Shown here piece after piece: positions 25,165-37,454 of a stretch of 64,000 nt of DNA. Made by a program: the position numbers and the translations under genes. This DNA is from Tragulus kanchil (Eukaryota; Chordata; Mammalia; Artiodactyla; Tragulidae): the NCBI GenBank assembly GCA_022376925.1, contig JAIOJX010000026.1, positions 249,361,330-249,425,329 on the forward strand, given 5' to 3'. The number at the start of each line of letters is the position of its first letter. Position 1 is the stretch's first letter. The notes under the pieces were generated by a model. That model had not been told where the DNA came from, did not search any database, and saw only the letters and a program-made list of their open reading frames with translations.

Positions 25165-25345
25165 CGTAAAACTTCAAGTTCCAATTCCCATCACTAATAG
25201 TCTGACTTTGAGGTAATCAGTCACACAATGTCCCTAATGTTCCCACCTGCTTTCAAAAAAAAAAAACAGATATAATAATACCTATGCATTATGAAGAGCA
25301 GACATAATGTATCTGAAATGTTGGTACCTGACCAAAAAAAAAAAG
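25165..25345 (+). mobile_element. MIR-like SINE, second of two
   Basis: Has the MIR-like order ttccaattcccatcactaat, gactttgaggtaatcagtca, ...gttcccacctgctttcaaaa, agatataataatacctatgc. It may be a second MIR or part of a small old duplication. Confidence 0.45.
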
Positions 25346-25626
25346 ATTATCAAATAAGACTTCCTCATATGAAATAAAAAGTCATGTGACAATCTACTTT
25401 ATTTTCCCGTCTCTTGAAACACAACTTTTGGAACAGCCTAAATAGGAAATTATCTAATGTTTACAGATAGGATGTCTAAATAACATTTTCTGATAACCTG
25501 TATTAAGTTAGATAGTTTTTAACTGGTCAGGAATATTCTATTATTAAATAGACCAGACCTTACATACTTAGGCTTTAATTCAAGAAGCGGGAAAAATAAA
25601 GTAGATTGTCCCATGACTTTTTAAAA

Positions 25627-25905
25627 TGCACTTCCCCTGTAGCTCAGCTGGTAAAGAATCCTCCTGAATGCAAGAGACCCCAGTTTGATTCCTGGGTCGG
25701 GAACATCCCCTGGAGAAGGGATAGGTTATCTTTTCCAGTATTCTTGGGCTTCCCTGGTGGCTCAGATGGTAAAGAATCTGCCCACAATGTGGGAGACTTA
25801 GGTACAATCCCTTGGTTGAGAAGATCCCTGGAAAAGGGAAAGGCTACACAATCCAGTATTCTTGCCTGAAGAATTCCATGGCTTGCCCATGGATCGCAAA
25901 GAGTC
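25627..25905 (+). mobile_element. Bov-tA SINE with two heads
   Basis: Two tRNA-like heads lie in tandem: the first starts near 25627 (acttcccctgtagctcagct) and the second at 25748 (gggcttccctggtggctcag). Each is followed by ...ccagtattctt. Only the second continues into the full Bov-A body. Either a composite SINE or one SINE inserted at the end of another. Confidence 0.8.
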
Positions 25906-26061
25906 AAGACTGAGCAACTCTCAAAAAAATATCAAGAATAGGCTTTAAAGGCAATAAAATTATTAGAGACCACTGATGAAGGGTTTTCAACCTTGACATA
26001 TTACTCCTTTGAGTTTGATAGTTCTTTGTTTATGGAGGGGCCATTTTTAGTGCATTTTGTA

Positions 26062-26283
26062 TGCTAAGTCACTTCACTTGTGTCCAGCTCTTTGAGACCA
26101 TATGGCTGGTAGCCAGGCAGGCTCCTCTGTTTATGGGATTCTCCAGGCAGAAATACTGGAGTGAATTGCCATGCCTTCCTCCAGGGGATCTTCTTGACCC
26201 AACCCAGGGATCCAGTGGAATATAGGTATCTTTCCTGCACTGGTAGGCAGGTTCTTTGCCACTAGCACCAACTAGGAGGCCCT
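26062..26283 (-). mobile_element. Bov-tA SINE
   Basis: Plus strand shows the reverse complement: tgctaagtcacttcacttgt, ggctcctctgtttatgggat, ctccaggcagaaatactgga, and the tRNA head ending ctaggaggccc. The duplicate at about 27126-27347 is due to pair 9. Confidence 0.85.
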
Positions 26284-26608
26284 TAGTGCATTGTAGGATG
26301 TTTATTAAGCAGCATCCCTTTTCTCTACCCACTAGATGCCAGTAGCAAACCTCCCTACACGTTTGTGACAAAACGACCTCCCAACATTGTCAAATGTGCT
26401 TAGGTGAGGGGAGAAAAGCTAAATCACTCCAGGTTTGTAGAGTAATAGTGACCTTCAAAATGTAAAAGATTAAATCATCTTGACCTTTTCTAGAAAAACT
26501 GTCTTCATACCTTAAACTTTTCCTGACAGGCTTTTTTGACCAGAACTGTCTTTGTGGTCTTTCTCTGAAACTTACCCTAGTTTTCAATTGTATGGAAAGG
26601 CAAATGAT

Positions 26609-26629
26609 AAAAAAAAAAAAAAAAAAAAA
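26609..26629. repeat. Poly-A run
   Basis: Uninterrupted A tract of about 21 bases, with a matching run in copy B of pair 9 near 27676-27695. Homopolymers of this length are unreliable on most platforms. Confidence 0.8.
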
Positions 26630-26726
26630 GCCAGGTATTAAATTCTTTTGAACCTTTACATTCATGTTTAGTTTCACCACTGTTCTTGTATTAGAAATTT
26701 GTTATGGTAGCAGTGATACTGACTAT

Positions 26727-26885
26727 GCGTATGTGCACATGTTGCTAAGCTGTGCCCAAATCTTTGCAGCCCCATGGACTGTAGGCCTCCAGTTCCTCTG
26801 CCCATGGGATTTTTCAGGCAAAAATACTGAAGTGAACTTCCATTTCATCCTTCAGGGATTCTTCCCGACCCAGGCATGCAGAATA
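26727..26885 (-). mobile_element. Bov-A fragment
   Basis: gttgctaagctgtgcccaaa, atggactgtaggcctccagt and tttttcaggcaaaaatactg give the reverse complement of a Bov-A unit; the tRNA head is missing. Duplicated at about 27793-27951. Confidence 0.75.
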
Positions 26886-27125
26886 AATATGTTCAAACAT
26901 AATCTCTCTCCATATATTGAATACAATCATTAAAAATAATGTAAAATCTTTCAAATCATCAGTTTAAGTAGCAAATCATAAAGTTTTCGTACTATATTTT
27001 GACAAAAATAAACATGCTAGAATCAACAAACATGCAGTCTGTGAAGGTTTTCAACCTTGACATATTACTCCTTTGAGTTTGATAGTTCTTTGTTTATGGA
27101 GGGGCCATTTTTAGTGCATTTTGTA

Positions 27126-27347
27126 TGCTAAGTCACTTCACTTGTGTCCAGCTCTTTGAGACCATATGGCTGGTAGCCAGGCAGGCTCCTCTGTTTATGG
27201 GATTCTCCAGGCAGAAATACTGGAGTGAATTGCCATGCCTTCCTCCAGGGGATCTTCTTGACCCAACCCAGGGATCCAGTGGAATATAGGTATCTTTCCT
27301 GCACTGGTAGGCAGGTTCTTTGCCACTAGCACCAACTAGGAGGCCCT
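27126..27347 (-). mobile_element. Bov-tA SINE (duplicate of 26062-26283)
   Basis: Copy B of pair 9. Confidence 0.85.
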
Positions 27348-27792
27348 TAGTGCATTGTAGGATGTTTATTAAGCAGCATCCCTTTTCTCTACCCACTAGA
27401 TGCCAGTAGCAAACCTCCCTACACGTTTGTGACAAAACGACCTCCCAACATTGTCAAATGTGCTTAGGTGAGGGGAGAAAAGCTAAATCACTCCAGGTTT
27501 GTAGAGTAATAGTGACCTTCAAAAATGTAAAAGATTAAATCATCTTGACCTTTTTCTAGAAAAACTGTCTTCATACCTTAAACTTTTCCTGACAGGCTTT
27601 TTTGACCAGAACTGTCTTTGTGGTCTTTCTCTGAAACTTACCCTAGTTTTCAATTGTATGGAAAGGCAAATGATAAAAAAAAAAAAAAAAAAAAAGCCAG
27701 GTATTAAATTCTTTTGAACCTTTACATTCATGTTTAGTTTCACCACTGTTCTTGTATTAGAAATTTGTTATGGTAGCAGTGATACTGACTAT

Positions 27793-27951
27793 GCGTATGT
27801 GCACATGTTGCTAAGCTGTGCCCAAATCTTTGCAGCCCCATGGACTGTAGGCCTCCAGTTCCTCTGCCCATGGGATTTTTCAGGCAAAAATACTGAAGTG
27901 AACTTCCATTTCATCCTTCAGGGATTCTTCCCGACCCAGGCATGCAGAATA
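27793..27951 (-). mobile_element. Bov-A fragment (duplicate of 26727-26885)
   Basis: Copy B of pair 9. Confidence 0.75.
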
Positions 27952-28904
27952 AATATGTTCAAACATAATCTCTCTCCATATATTGAATACAATCATTAAA
28001 AATAATGTAAAATCTTTCAAATCATCAGTTTAAGTAGCAAATCATAAAGTTTTCGTACTATATTTTGACATATTTTGAATGAATAGTTCAAAGATCACAA
28101 AAATTTTCAGTTTTCCATAAGATATCAACAAACATGCAGTCTTCAAACAAGGACCTGACAGAAGTCCTTAAAGTAAATACCCCCTTCTTTCTGTCTAGCC
28201 TGAAGATGCCATGAAGACCTCTATCTATTTCCATCTCGTGTACCAAGAATGACAAGCTTAGTCTGAATAAAAACTTGTTTTGATTAAACTTACAGCAAGC
28301 TGTTCACCAGAATTTCTAACAAATAAGCCCTTCTGTTCACTTGTTAGAGTCATAATCAACAAGAAGTCAAAATAAAAATGCTGTTAGTCCATTAGGTTCT
28401 TTAATCACTTAAAAAAAAAAAAGAAAGAATGAGTCACTGAGCTAGCAAAGAGTTTACCATTTGTTTAAGATGGAGCACATGACAAAAAACTAAAGTATTT
28501 CATCTCTAAAAATCAATTTTTAACATCATGCTATGCAGTTATACATTTTGATGTCCATGTTAAAGATAAACCTATAAGCTGTGGTTCACGGCTTTGTCAT
28601 AACAAGAAAATGACTTCTAGGGAGGAAAAAAAAACACCACATTTAGTGTTAGTATTCCCATAACTCTGCTTGTGAAACTGGTTAACTATTCGCATCCACT
28701 CAATAAAAACTAGTCCTCATTGACTGACTACAAGGCATCAAAGCAATATAAATTCAACCATTTTTCAGATTCGAGAAAATCAGAGACAGGGAAGAAAAAA
28801 CATGGAAGGAAATGGATTTCAAATTTGATTTGATTCATTTTAAAGTGGTATGCACCCACAAATGACTACAGGGAAAAAAACCCTGATGCTGGAAAAAAAA
28901 TTGA

Positions 28905-29078
28905 AGGCAGAAGGAGAAGGGGATGACAGAACACAAGCAGGCTGGATGGCATCACCCAGTCAATGGACCTAAGTTTCAGCAAACTCCGGAAGATGGTGAA
29001 GAACAGGGAAGACTGGTGTACCGCAGTCCATGGGGTCGCAGAGCTGGACATGACTGAGCAACTGAACTGAACTGAAAA
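28905..29078 (+). mobile_element. BovB 3' end fragment
   Basis: gaaggagaaggggatgacag, aggctggatggcatcaccca, agcaaactccggaagatggt, and gcagtccatggggtcgcaga match the BovB 3' end in sense orientation, ending in (actga)n. Duplicated at about 29977-30150. Confidence 0.85.
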
Positions 29079-29976
29079 GGAACAATGAGTTTAATCATCA
29101 GTTTAAGTAGCAAATCATAAAGTTTTCGTACTATATTTTGACATATTTTGAATGAATAGTTCAAAGATCACAAAAATTTTCAGTTTTCCATAAGATATCA
29201 ACAAACATGCAGTCTTCAAACAAGGACCTGACAGAAGTCCTTAAAGTAAATACCCCCTTCTTTCTGTCTAGCCTGAAGATGCCATGAAGACCTCTATCTA
29301 TTTCCATCTCGTGTACCAAGAATGACAAGCTTAGTCTGAATAAAACTTGTTTTGATTAAACTTACAGCAAGCTGTTCACCAGAATTTCTAACAAATAAGC
29401 CCTTCTGTTCACTTGTTAGAGTCATAATCAACAAGAAGTCAAAATAAAAATGCTGTTAGTCCATTAGGTTCTTTAATCACTTAAAAAAAAAAAAGAAAGA
29501 ATGAGTCACTGAGCTAGCAAAGAGTTTACCATTCGTTTAAGATGGAGCACATGACAAAAAACTAAAGTATTTCATCTCTAAAAATCAATTTTTAACATCA
29601 TGCTATGCAGTTATACATTTTGATGTCCATGTTAAAGATAAACCTATAAGCTGTGGTTCACGGCTTTGTCATAACAAGAAAATGACTTCTAGGGAGGAAA
29701 AAAAAACACCACATTTAGTGTTAGTATTCCCATAACTCTGCTTGTGAAACTGGTTAACTATTCGCATCCACTCAATAAAAACTAGTCCTCATTGACTGAC
29801 TACAAGGCATCAAAGCAATATAAATTCAACCATTTTTCAGATTCGAGAAAATCAGAGACAGGGAAGAAAAAACATGGAAGGAAATGGATTTCAAATTTGA
29901 TTTGATTCATTTTAAAGTGGTATGCACCCACAAATGACTACAGGGAAAAAAACCCTGATGCTGGAAAAAAAATTGA

Positions 29977-30150
29977 AGGCAGAAGGAGAAGGGGATGACA
30001 GAACACAAGCAGGCTGGATGGCATCACCCAGTCAATGGACCTAAGTTTCAGCAAACTCCGGAAGATGGTGAAGAACAGGGAAGACTGGTGTACCGCAGTC
30101 CATGGGGTCGCAGAGCTGGACATGACTGAGCAACTGAACTGAACTGAAAA
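29977..30150 (+). mobile_element. BovB 3' end fragment (duplicate)
   Basis: Copy B of pair 10, offset about 1072 bp. Confidence 0.85.
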
Positions 30151-30334
30151 AGGAACAATGAGTTTAATACTAAGTTCTAGGATAAATTTTCTTTTTGATC
30201 TTTGTGGGAAAAGCTTTGATATTTGTAAATATTGTTCGTTGAAAAGATAAGGCTTTACAAGTGAGAAAATTCCTGAAGAAAATCATCTTGTATTAGATGT
30301 CATTGTTAATGCAAGTGCTAATAAAAGTAACAAT

Positions 30335-30505
30335 TACAAAGATGCCACTAAATTGAGCACCTACTATATGCTTTATATATTTAATCTTCACCACATATTT
30401 GTGAATGTGGGATTCTTTTGTCTGTTTATAGGTAAGAAAAATGAGTGCTATATTAAGCAAGGAATGTTTTCAAAGTCATATAGCCAGTATTAAAAGATGC
30501 TAGTT
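30335..30505 (-). mobile_element. MIR SINE
   Basis: Reverse-complement MIR order: ttgagcacctactatatgct, ...tttaatcttcaccacatat, tttataggtaagaaaaatga, caaagtcatatagccagta. Diverged. Confidence 0.6.
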
Positions 30506-30519
30506 TTTTTTTCTTATAT

Positions 30520-32010
30520 AATTCATGTTTTTGGGTGTATATGTGTGTCTGTCTGAGAAATCTCTACCAATAATATAGTAAAAAGATTCTTCCCTATGTT
30601 TAATTATGGAAATTATTTTAGCTTTAGTTCTTACATTTAGGTATATAAATCCATTTTGTGTCTGAGATGGGGGTTAAATTTCATTATTTTGCATCTAGAT
30701 TCAAATTTTTCAATCTCATATGTTAAAAAAGACAATTCATTCTCCATTAAATTACCTTGGCAACTTTATAAAGAACTAATTGACTAATTGTCTGTTTCTA
30801 GAGTTATTCTGCTCCATTGTTCAATGTATCTATCCTTAAAATCAATACTACATTATTTTATTTAGGATAACTTTATAACAAGTTTTGAAATTAGGTAGTG
30901 TGAGTTCCTTCCATTTTTTAATATTTTAAATTATTTAGGGTAATATACATCCCTTGGATTTCCCGGTTTCTATTAAAAAATCCACTGGAATTTTGGTGAA
31001 AATTAACATTTTATCAGTATTGAGTCTTTTAATCTATAAAAATATTATTGCTTTCAGTTATTTACCTTCCTTATATTCTGCCAACAATATTTCATGGTTT
31101 CTAGTATAATGGTCTTACATATACATGTTTATACATATATTTTTAATTTTGTTACTAAGTATTTGATAGAATGTTATGGTATTATAAATGCTATTTTTAA
31201 CTTCAAGTTTCACTTTGTTTCTTATATATGTAAATATAATTGATTCTTATATGTTGGTTTCTATATGATTTTTCATATCCATTAATGTAATATTATGACC
31301 ATTTTCTTATTTCACCTTTTAAAATAGAAAATATATCAATTGCTATTTAAATAGCCAACCAACCTTGCATTCCTGGGACAAATCTGGATTGGTAATTATG
31401 TACTACTACTTTTCTATATTGTTTAATTTATTGTTTGTTAATCATTTTCATGTCTCCACTTATGAGAAATACTGCTCTCTCATTTCTTATTTCATAATGT
31501 ATTTGTCTACTTTTTCTAATCAAGGTAATATTGACTCAATGAGTTTAGAAATCTGTCCTCTCTTTTTTTCTGAAGAATTTGTAAAAAGTTGGTAATGCAT
31601 ATCATTTCTTTCTTAAATATTCAATAGAATTCCAGTGAAGACAGTGGGATTAGAACTTTGTTGAAAGATTTCTAACTACAAATACTACAAATATCTCTAA
31701 TGAATATAGAACATTTAGGTTATATGTTTCTTCTTTTTCTCTTTTGTTTCAGTTTGAATCCTTTCTATTGATCTAATTTTAGATTAACCAGTTCTTCCCA
31801 CTGTTATATCCAGACTGCTGATAAGCCCATCAATTGAAATTTTCTTCTCTGTTAGCATGTTTTTCATTTCCAGCATTCTTATTGGATTCTTTTTTTATCT
31901 CCATATGCCTGCTGAAATTTCCCATCTGTTCATGCATGTGTTTCTCTTTTCCACTACACCCTTTAACATATTTAACACAGTTATTTCAAAGTATTTCATC
32001 TAATGTCCCA
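30520..32010 (-). mobile_element. Diverged L1 ORF2, antisense
   Basis: Plus-strand text matches the reverse complement of L1 ORF2 in order: gttttgaaattaggtagtgt, tcagtattgagtcttttaat, caacaatatttcatggtttc, aaccttgcattcctgggaca. Every frame is broken. An old fossil, not a source element. Confidence 0.6.
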
Positions 32011-32475
32011 TAATCAAGGTCACATACTGATTTGATTCTGTTGATTATTTATTTCTTGCTAATGGGTTATTGTTGTTGTTGCTGCCACTTTTTGTTTATT
32101 ATATAATATTTAATCAAATGCTAGCATTGTATATAAAAAATAGTGAGGTAACTCTGCTCAATATTATATAACAACCCAAGTGGGAAAAGAGTCTGAAAAA
32201 GGAAAGATATATGTATATGTTTATGTATGACGAAAAAAGAAATATATTACAATCCCAGTGAGGGAAATCAACAAATTGTACACTTTAAAATAGGGGAATT
32301 TCATGATATGTGAATTCTATCTCCATAAAGCTATTATTTTAAAAAGAAAAAATGAAAAATAGTGAGGTAAATTTGAAGCAGCTAATGGACATGTTTCTTT
32401 TTCTGTCAGTCCATGAATGTGGCTGGGTCAATCTATATAATAGATGAACTTAGTTTTTGTTGTTACCCTAATTAC

Positions 32476-32697
32476 CTTTGTGCTAAGTTGCCTCAATTAT
32501 GCTTGACTCTTTGTGACCCCATGGACTGTAGCCCACCAGGCTCCTCTGTCCTTAGGATATTCCAGGCAAGAATACTGGAGTGGGTTGCTATTTTCTCCCC
32601 CAGGGCATCTTCTTGACTCAGGGACTGAACCCAGGTCTTAGACCTGCTGCATTGGTATATGGGCTCTTTACCTCTAGAACCACCTGGGAAGTCCCTA
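32476..32697 (-). mobile_element. Bov-tA SINE
   Basis: Reverse-complement Bov-tA: tgtgctaagttgcctcaatt, gactgtagcccaccaggctc, ccaggcaagaatactggagt, and the tRNA head ending cacctgggaagtccct. Single copy. Confidence 0.85.
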
Positions 32698-32699
32698 AT

Positions 32700-33367
32700 C
32701 ACCTTTAGTTTATCATAGATTTCAAATTCTCCAGAGGCAGACTGATTCTATCTTGTGTTTAGTGTGAGAACTAGAGGCAGGACGATGTTTATCAATATTC
32801 CTGTTTCTTTCAAAAGAGTTTTCACGCCCATCACAAAGGGCTCTCTCTCCAGAATTTTCTCTCACCTCCAGAGACAGACTATCTGCTTTAGCTTGTTATT
32901 ATGTGCAAGGCTCATGTGGGTACCAGGGAATTTTCAGTCTCTTGTTTTAACCTTTATAGCATTCCTTTTCCTCTCACCATGGCAGCTCCAATATACCTTG
33001 TGTCAGTGGAGTATCTTGAGCAAAGCTGAGTTTCATGGCCCTATTCTGTAACAGAACTCTGCTTGTTATCAGTGCAAGATCTTAGGCTCAGCTAAGTTTT
33101 GTTATGAAGCAAAATCTGTGTCAGAGAGAAAACCAATGTGGCGTAAAAAGAAAATACAAAAAAATTCCTATTTGAAGGGATAATAAACTGTTTCAAACCT
33201 ATATCTGTTTATATAGCTGATATAAGCCATGTTATATTCACCCCAAATTTGGAAAACTCCATTAAACAATTCAGAATATCATATTTTCTCCAGTACATGA
33301 ACTACGTCTTTACCAAAATCTCTACCATCTTTGACTATTTGTTGTTCAATATGTGTGCTAGTGCTAA
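32700..33367. other. Unique sequence, nothing recognised
   Basis: No element recognised. An open frame of 98 codons at 32755-33051 resembles no known family and lacks supporting signals. Confidence 0.35.
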
Positions 33368-35490
33368 ATTCAAATCTATGAGAATTAACCAAAACTAGGT
33401 ACCTGAAATTTTTATTTCATCACTTCCATTCCCAGTAACACAGCTAAGCATGGCCTGAGCATGAAAATTATTATAATTTGGTCCCTCGGAATATTCTGGA
33501 ATCTCACTGAAGATGAAACTGTTTCATGAAATTGTTATTTGAAAATTCTGTTTCAGCTCCTCTGAGAATTGTTCCAGAATGATTCACTAACAGCATCAAG
33601 GAAATTTTGTAGCAGCGGCCAACTTCTACTTGCGTTTCTCCCCATTTTCCCTGTTACAGGCCATGGAAAGATGTCAGTACAGTTGGTATTCCTTAATGGA
33701 AAATTTCCCACTCACTCTAACAGTTTAGCCCACTCAGTACAAAACAAACTAATGGTCAAGGGTCAGTGCCAACAGTACTTTGCTGTTCGTTTTGCTATTT
33801 TTAAAGTACGATATATGACCATTTGTCCCCTGAATTTCAGTTTCCTGAAGACAATATGATAAATTCATTTCAACTATTCTGATGTAGAAAGCTAATTAAG
33901 TAAACCAGTTCAGCAACTGATCATGTTTCACTAATTTCAACCATCTGCCTCAACATTTGTTCCTACATGTACCAGCTTTCATAGCTTCTTTCCTCTAATA
34001 GCAATTAATGAAACTGTTAATAAGCTACACATATCATGCGATGTTGTAACAATTTACCAAAGGACAACATTATGAAGCAAATTTAACAATTGTAGAAAAA
34101 CAACTCTGATTATCAAATGTTGTACAACAGTAACTAGTTTTCCTCTTAACTCATACTACTCAATTAATCCTGTAATTAATTTATCACACATTTTATGTAT
34201 AATTCATAATTTTAAACTCTTGGTCACATTTGCCATCTCTTTTATTTTCTGACTGCTTATATGAGACACATATTAATGAAACACAACCTCTGTGCAAATT
34301 ACTGAGCCTTGATTTTATTTTCATTCACACTCTGAAGTTCACTGAACTTTTTCATAAGAATTCTTTTCAATTATTGTGGAATGCATAAAGAGGCTAACTA
34401 TCCTATTATCCAGCTTTTATGCTATATTCAAATCTATGAGAATTAACCAAAACTAGGTACCTGAAATTTTTATTTCATCACTTCCATTCCCAGTAACACA
34501 GCTAAGCATGGCCTGAGCATGAAAATTATTATAATTTGGTCCCTCGGAATATTCTGGAATCTCACTGAAGATGAAACTGTTTCATGAAATTGTTATTTGA
34601 AAATTCTGTTTCAGCTCCTCTGAGAATTGTTCCAGAATGATTCACTAACAGCATCAAGGAAATTTTGTAGCAGCGGCCAACTTCTACTTGCGTTTCTCCC
34701 CATTTTCCCTGTTACAGGCCATGGAAAGATGTCAGTACAGTTGGTATTCCTTAATGGAAAATTCCCACTCACTCTAACAGTTTAGCCCACTCAGTACAAA
34801 ACAAACTAATGGTCAAGGGTCAGTGCCAACAGTACTTTGCTGTTCGTTTTGCTATTTTTAAAGTACGATATATGACCATTTGTCCCCTGAATTTCAGTTT
34901 CCTGAAGACAATATGATAAATTCATTTCAACTATTCTGATGTAGAAAGCTAATTAAGTAAACCAGTTCAGCAACTGATCATGTTTCACTAATTTCAACCA
35001 TCTGCCTCAACATTTGTTCCTACATGTACCAGCTTTCATAGCTTCTTTCCTCTAATAGCAATTAATGAAACTGTTAATAAGCTACACATATCATGCGATG
35101 TTGTAACAATTTACCAAAGGACAACATTATGAAGCAAATTTAACAATTGTAGAAAAACAACTCTGATTATCAAATGTTGTACAACAGTAACTAGTTTTCC
35201 TCTTAACTCATACTACTCAATTAATCCTGTAATTAATTTATCACACATTTTATGTATAATTCATAATTTTAAACTCTTGGTCACATTTGCCATCTCTTTT
35301 TATTTTCTGACTGCTTATATGAGACACATATTAATGAAACACAACCTCTGTGCAAATTACTGAGCCTTGATTTTATTTTCATTCACACTCTGAAGTTCAC
35401 TGAACTTTTTCATAAGAATTCTTTTCAATTATTGTGGAATGCATAAAGAGGCTAACTATCCTATTATCCAGCTTTTATGCTATATTCAAA
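33368..35490. repeat. Tandem duplication pair 11 (unit 1058 bp, clean junction)
   Basis: Copy A is 33368-34432 and copy B 34426-35490, sharing seven bases (attcaaa), the longest overlap among the clean joins. Copy B has one T fewer near 34763 and one T more near 35300. Content is unique, AT-rich, with many TAAT cores and no recognised element. Confidence 0.95.
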
Positions 35491-36907
35491 GAATGGTCTA
35501 TGCACAAACATACTTACATCATGATTTTAGTATTTTTACATGAGAGTAATTTCTAAGGACCTTGAACAAAAATAAAAAATTAATAACCTTGAAACATAAG
35601 TCCTATTGAACTACTTTAGCCTTCTACTATAGCCTGTACATTCAGTAACACTCATACTAAAGAAAAATATAAAATATCATTAGACCTTGCTAAGGATTTA
35701 GGCTTTATCATCATGGCAATTTAAACAAATAAATATATTAACATATTTTTAATATGTTTGTATGAAATATATGGTAAGTGCTCTCACCCACAGTGAGAAT
35801 TGCTCCCTTCTCTCCAATGATCACCACATTTCTTTCCACATCCACAATCAAAATACTGTTATAGAGGGAAAAATGGATATTGTGAAACAGCCAAGACAGT
35901 TTTACAAAGTTGCCAACTTTGTTTGTAGATGTGTATAGATGATCCTACACATTCCTCTTCCAATAAGTTGTTTGAATAACAGACCTAAGTTAGGAATTTT
36001 TAAAATTATTTATATCAATTTACACTGGATGATATGAATAAGAAAACATATCTGAAGTCATAATATAGTAGTGAAAAAATATAAAAACTTTCCAAATGAC
36101 TTTAGTAAAAAAAATGCAATTCGAAGCTTTAATAAATCATAAAATGGATACATTCATAGTATTATTCCCATTTTCCACTAAACTGTGTTCATCCTATGAC
36201 TCAGGCACATGAAGACTGGACACAACTAAAGGACTGATTAAGGAGACTTACAAAAATCTGTTTAAAAAAGGACAATACAGCAACTCATTCTCAAGGAGGA
36301 GAGAAAAAAACACCAATTTGGTTCAAGTGCAGAAACTCAGGATTTGTGACACCAAACAAATGAGGAAATCCATCACTCATGGTACCTCTAACCCAGTTCC
36401 ATGTGTTTTAACTCCTTTAACCCATGAGGAGGTTGAGGTTTAAAGAATTTTGGTCAACATCATAAAAGTCAAAGTGTAACTGTTAAATTTATAGCAACTT
36501 GCCTAGAAATATAATTAGCATTGTCAGTATCTAGATCATGAATTACTCATCAATCATTTCTTGGTCTCCAACCAACTTGCAGGTTGTATTTGTCCTTCCC
36601 TGCCTGAAAAATTTAAAAACCAAACTATTGGGAACACCTGTATCTACATTTCATGAAAATCTTACTTCTTAGACTTTGCTTGATATTATCATTTGTAAGG
36701 ATAAGCAAGGATACAATATATTGATAGAGTTGATTTTAGAATGAGGACTGAAGAAATACAGTGCAATACTAAGCAGTCTTGGTTCTCCTATGTTTTACCT
36801 GCTTCTGTATAATTTAGTGATTCTAACTGAAACTAATGCCATTTTACCATTGGTAGATGGACATAATTTAAATAACTCAGAGAATAAAAATAAAAATAAT
36901 TCAAAAC
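35491..36907. other. Unique AT-rich sequence
   Basis: No recognised repeat or gene. A stretch near 36400-36480 (ctcctttaacccatgaggag, gtttaaagaattttggtcaa) might be a heavily decayed MIR, too weak to call. Confidence 0.35.
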
Positions 36908-37220
36908 ATAAGAACTGGGTTTCCTTGGTGGTCCAGAGGGTAACGACACTGCCTTGCAGTGCAAGGGGCGCCAGTTCCATCCGTGGCTGGGGAAGATCCC
37001 ACGTGCCACAGAACGGCTGGACCAATGTGTTCAACTACCAAGCCCGAGCTCTGGAGCGCATGCACCCAGAGCCAGTGCTCTGCAACGAGAGGCCACTGCA
37101 GTGGGAGGACCACACAGGTCAAAGAACAAAGATGGATGAAAACAAATAAATGAAAGACCAATAGAAGTGTCCCCGCCAAAAAACCTTTAAAAATAATAAT
37201 AATAATAAAAAATAAGAACT
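36908..37220 (+). mobile_element. CHR-like SINE with target-site duplication
   Basis: Element 36917-37211, flanked by ataagaact at 36908-36916 and 37212-37220. Head ttccttggtggtccagaggg, ccttgcagtgcaaggggcgc, gggaagatcccacgtgcc, body with gagcgcatgcacccagagcc, tail aataaatgaaagaccaatag then (aat)n. The B box is altered (agttccatccg). Confidence 0.85.
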
Positions 37221-37454
37221 ACATTCTTAAAAGAATGATGGAAAGGAAGTGGGAGCCACACTAGAAAGATTAAGCTCAAAATGATAATATAGACGGGCCT
37301 CCTTTGAATATGCCACTCTTTATGATGTAAAGAGTTTCATCTTACAATGGATACTCTGTAGCTTAATTGAAATAATTGGGTTGAAAATCCTCTCAACCAA
37401 AGAGGCAATAGAACCGGGAAGCACTGTTTTCTTCAAATAGTGTGAGAAGAAAAG

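Larger units (their letters stand above)
25977..28070. repeat. Tandem duplication pair 9 (unit ~1065 bp)
   Basis: Copy A is 25977-27003 and copy B 27042-28070. The 38-bp filler 27004-27041 is a collapsed version of 28067-28142, the sequence following copy B, retaining its end aacatgcagtct. Copy B has extra A and T bases in homopolymers (around 27523 and 27551). Confidence 0.95.
28020..30168. repeat. Tandem duplication pair 10 (unit 1073 bp, clean junction)
   Basis: Copy A is 28020-29095 and copy B 29093-30168, sharing aat. Differences are homopolymer indels (poly-A near 28270/29342 and 28414/29487, and before gaacaatg) and a T/C change near 28462/29534. Its start overlaps the end of pair 9. 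Confidence 0.95.

Noticed and set aside
24860..25278. 3' transduction by the SINE at 24871, bounded by agatataataa at 24860-24870 and 25268-25278
   Set aside because: Both copies of the 11-mer fall at the same position of MIR elements (the ...aaaatgggataataata region), so the match is explained by MIR homology and not by target-site duplication.
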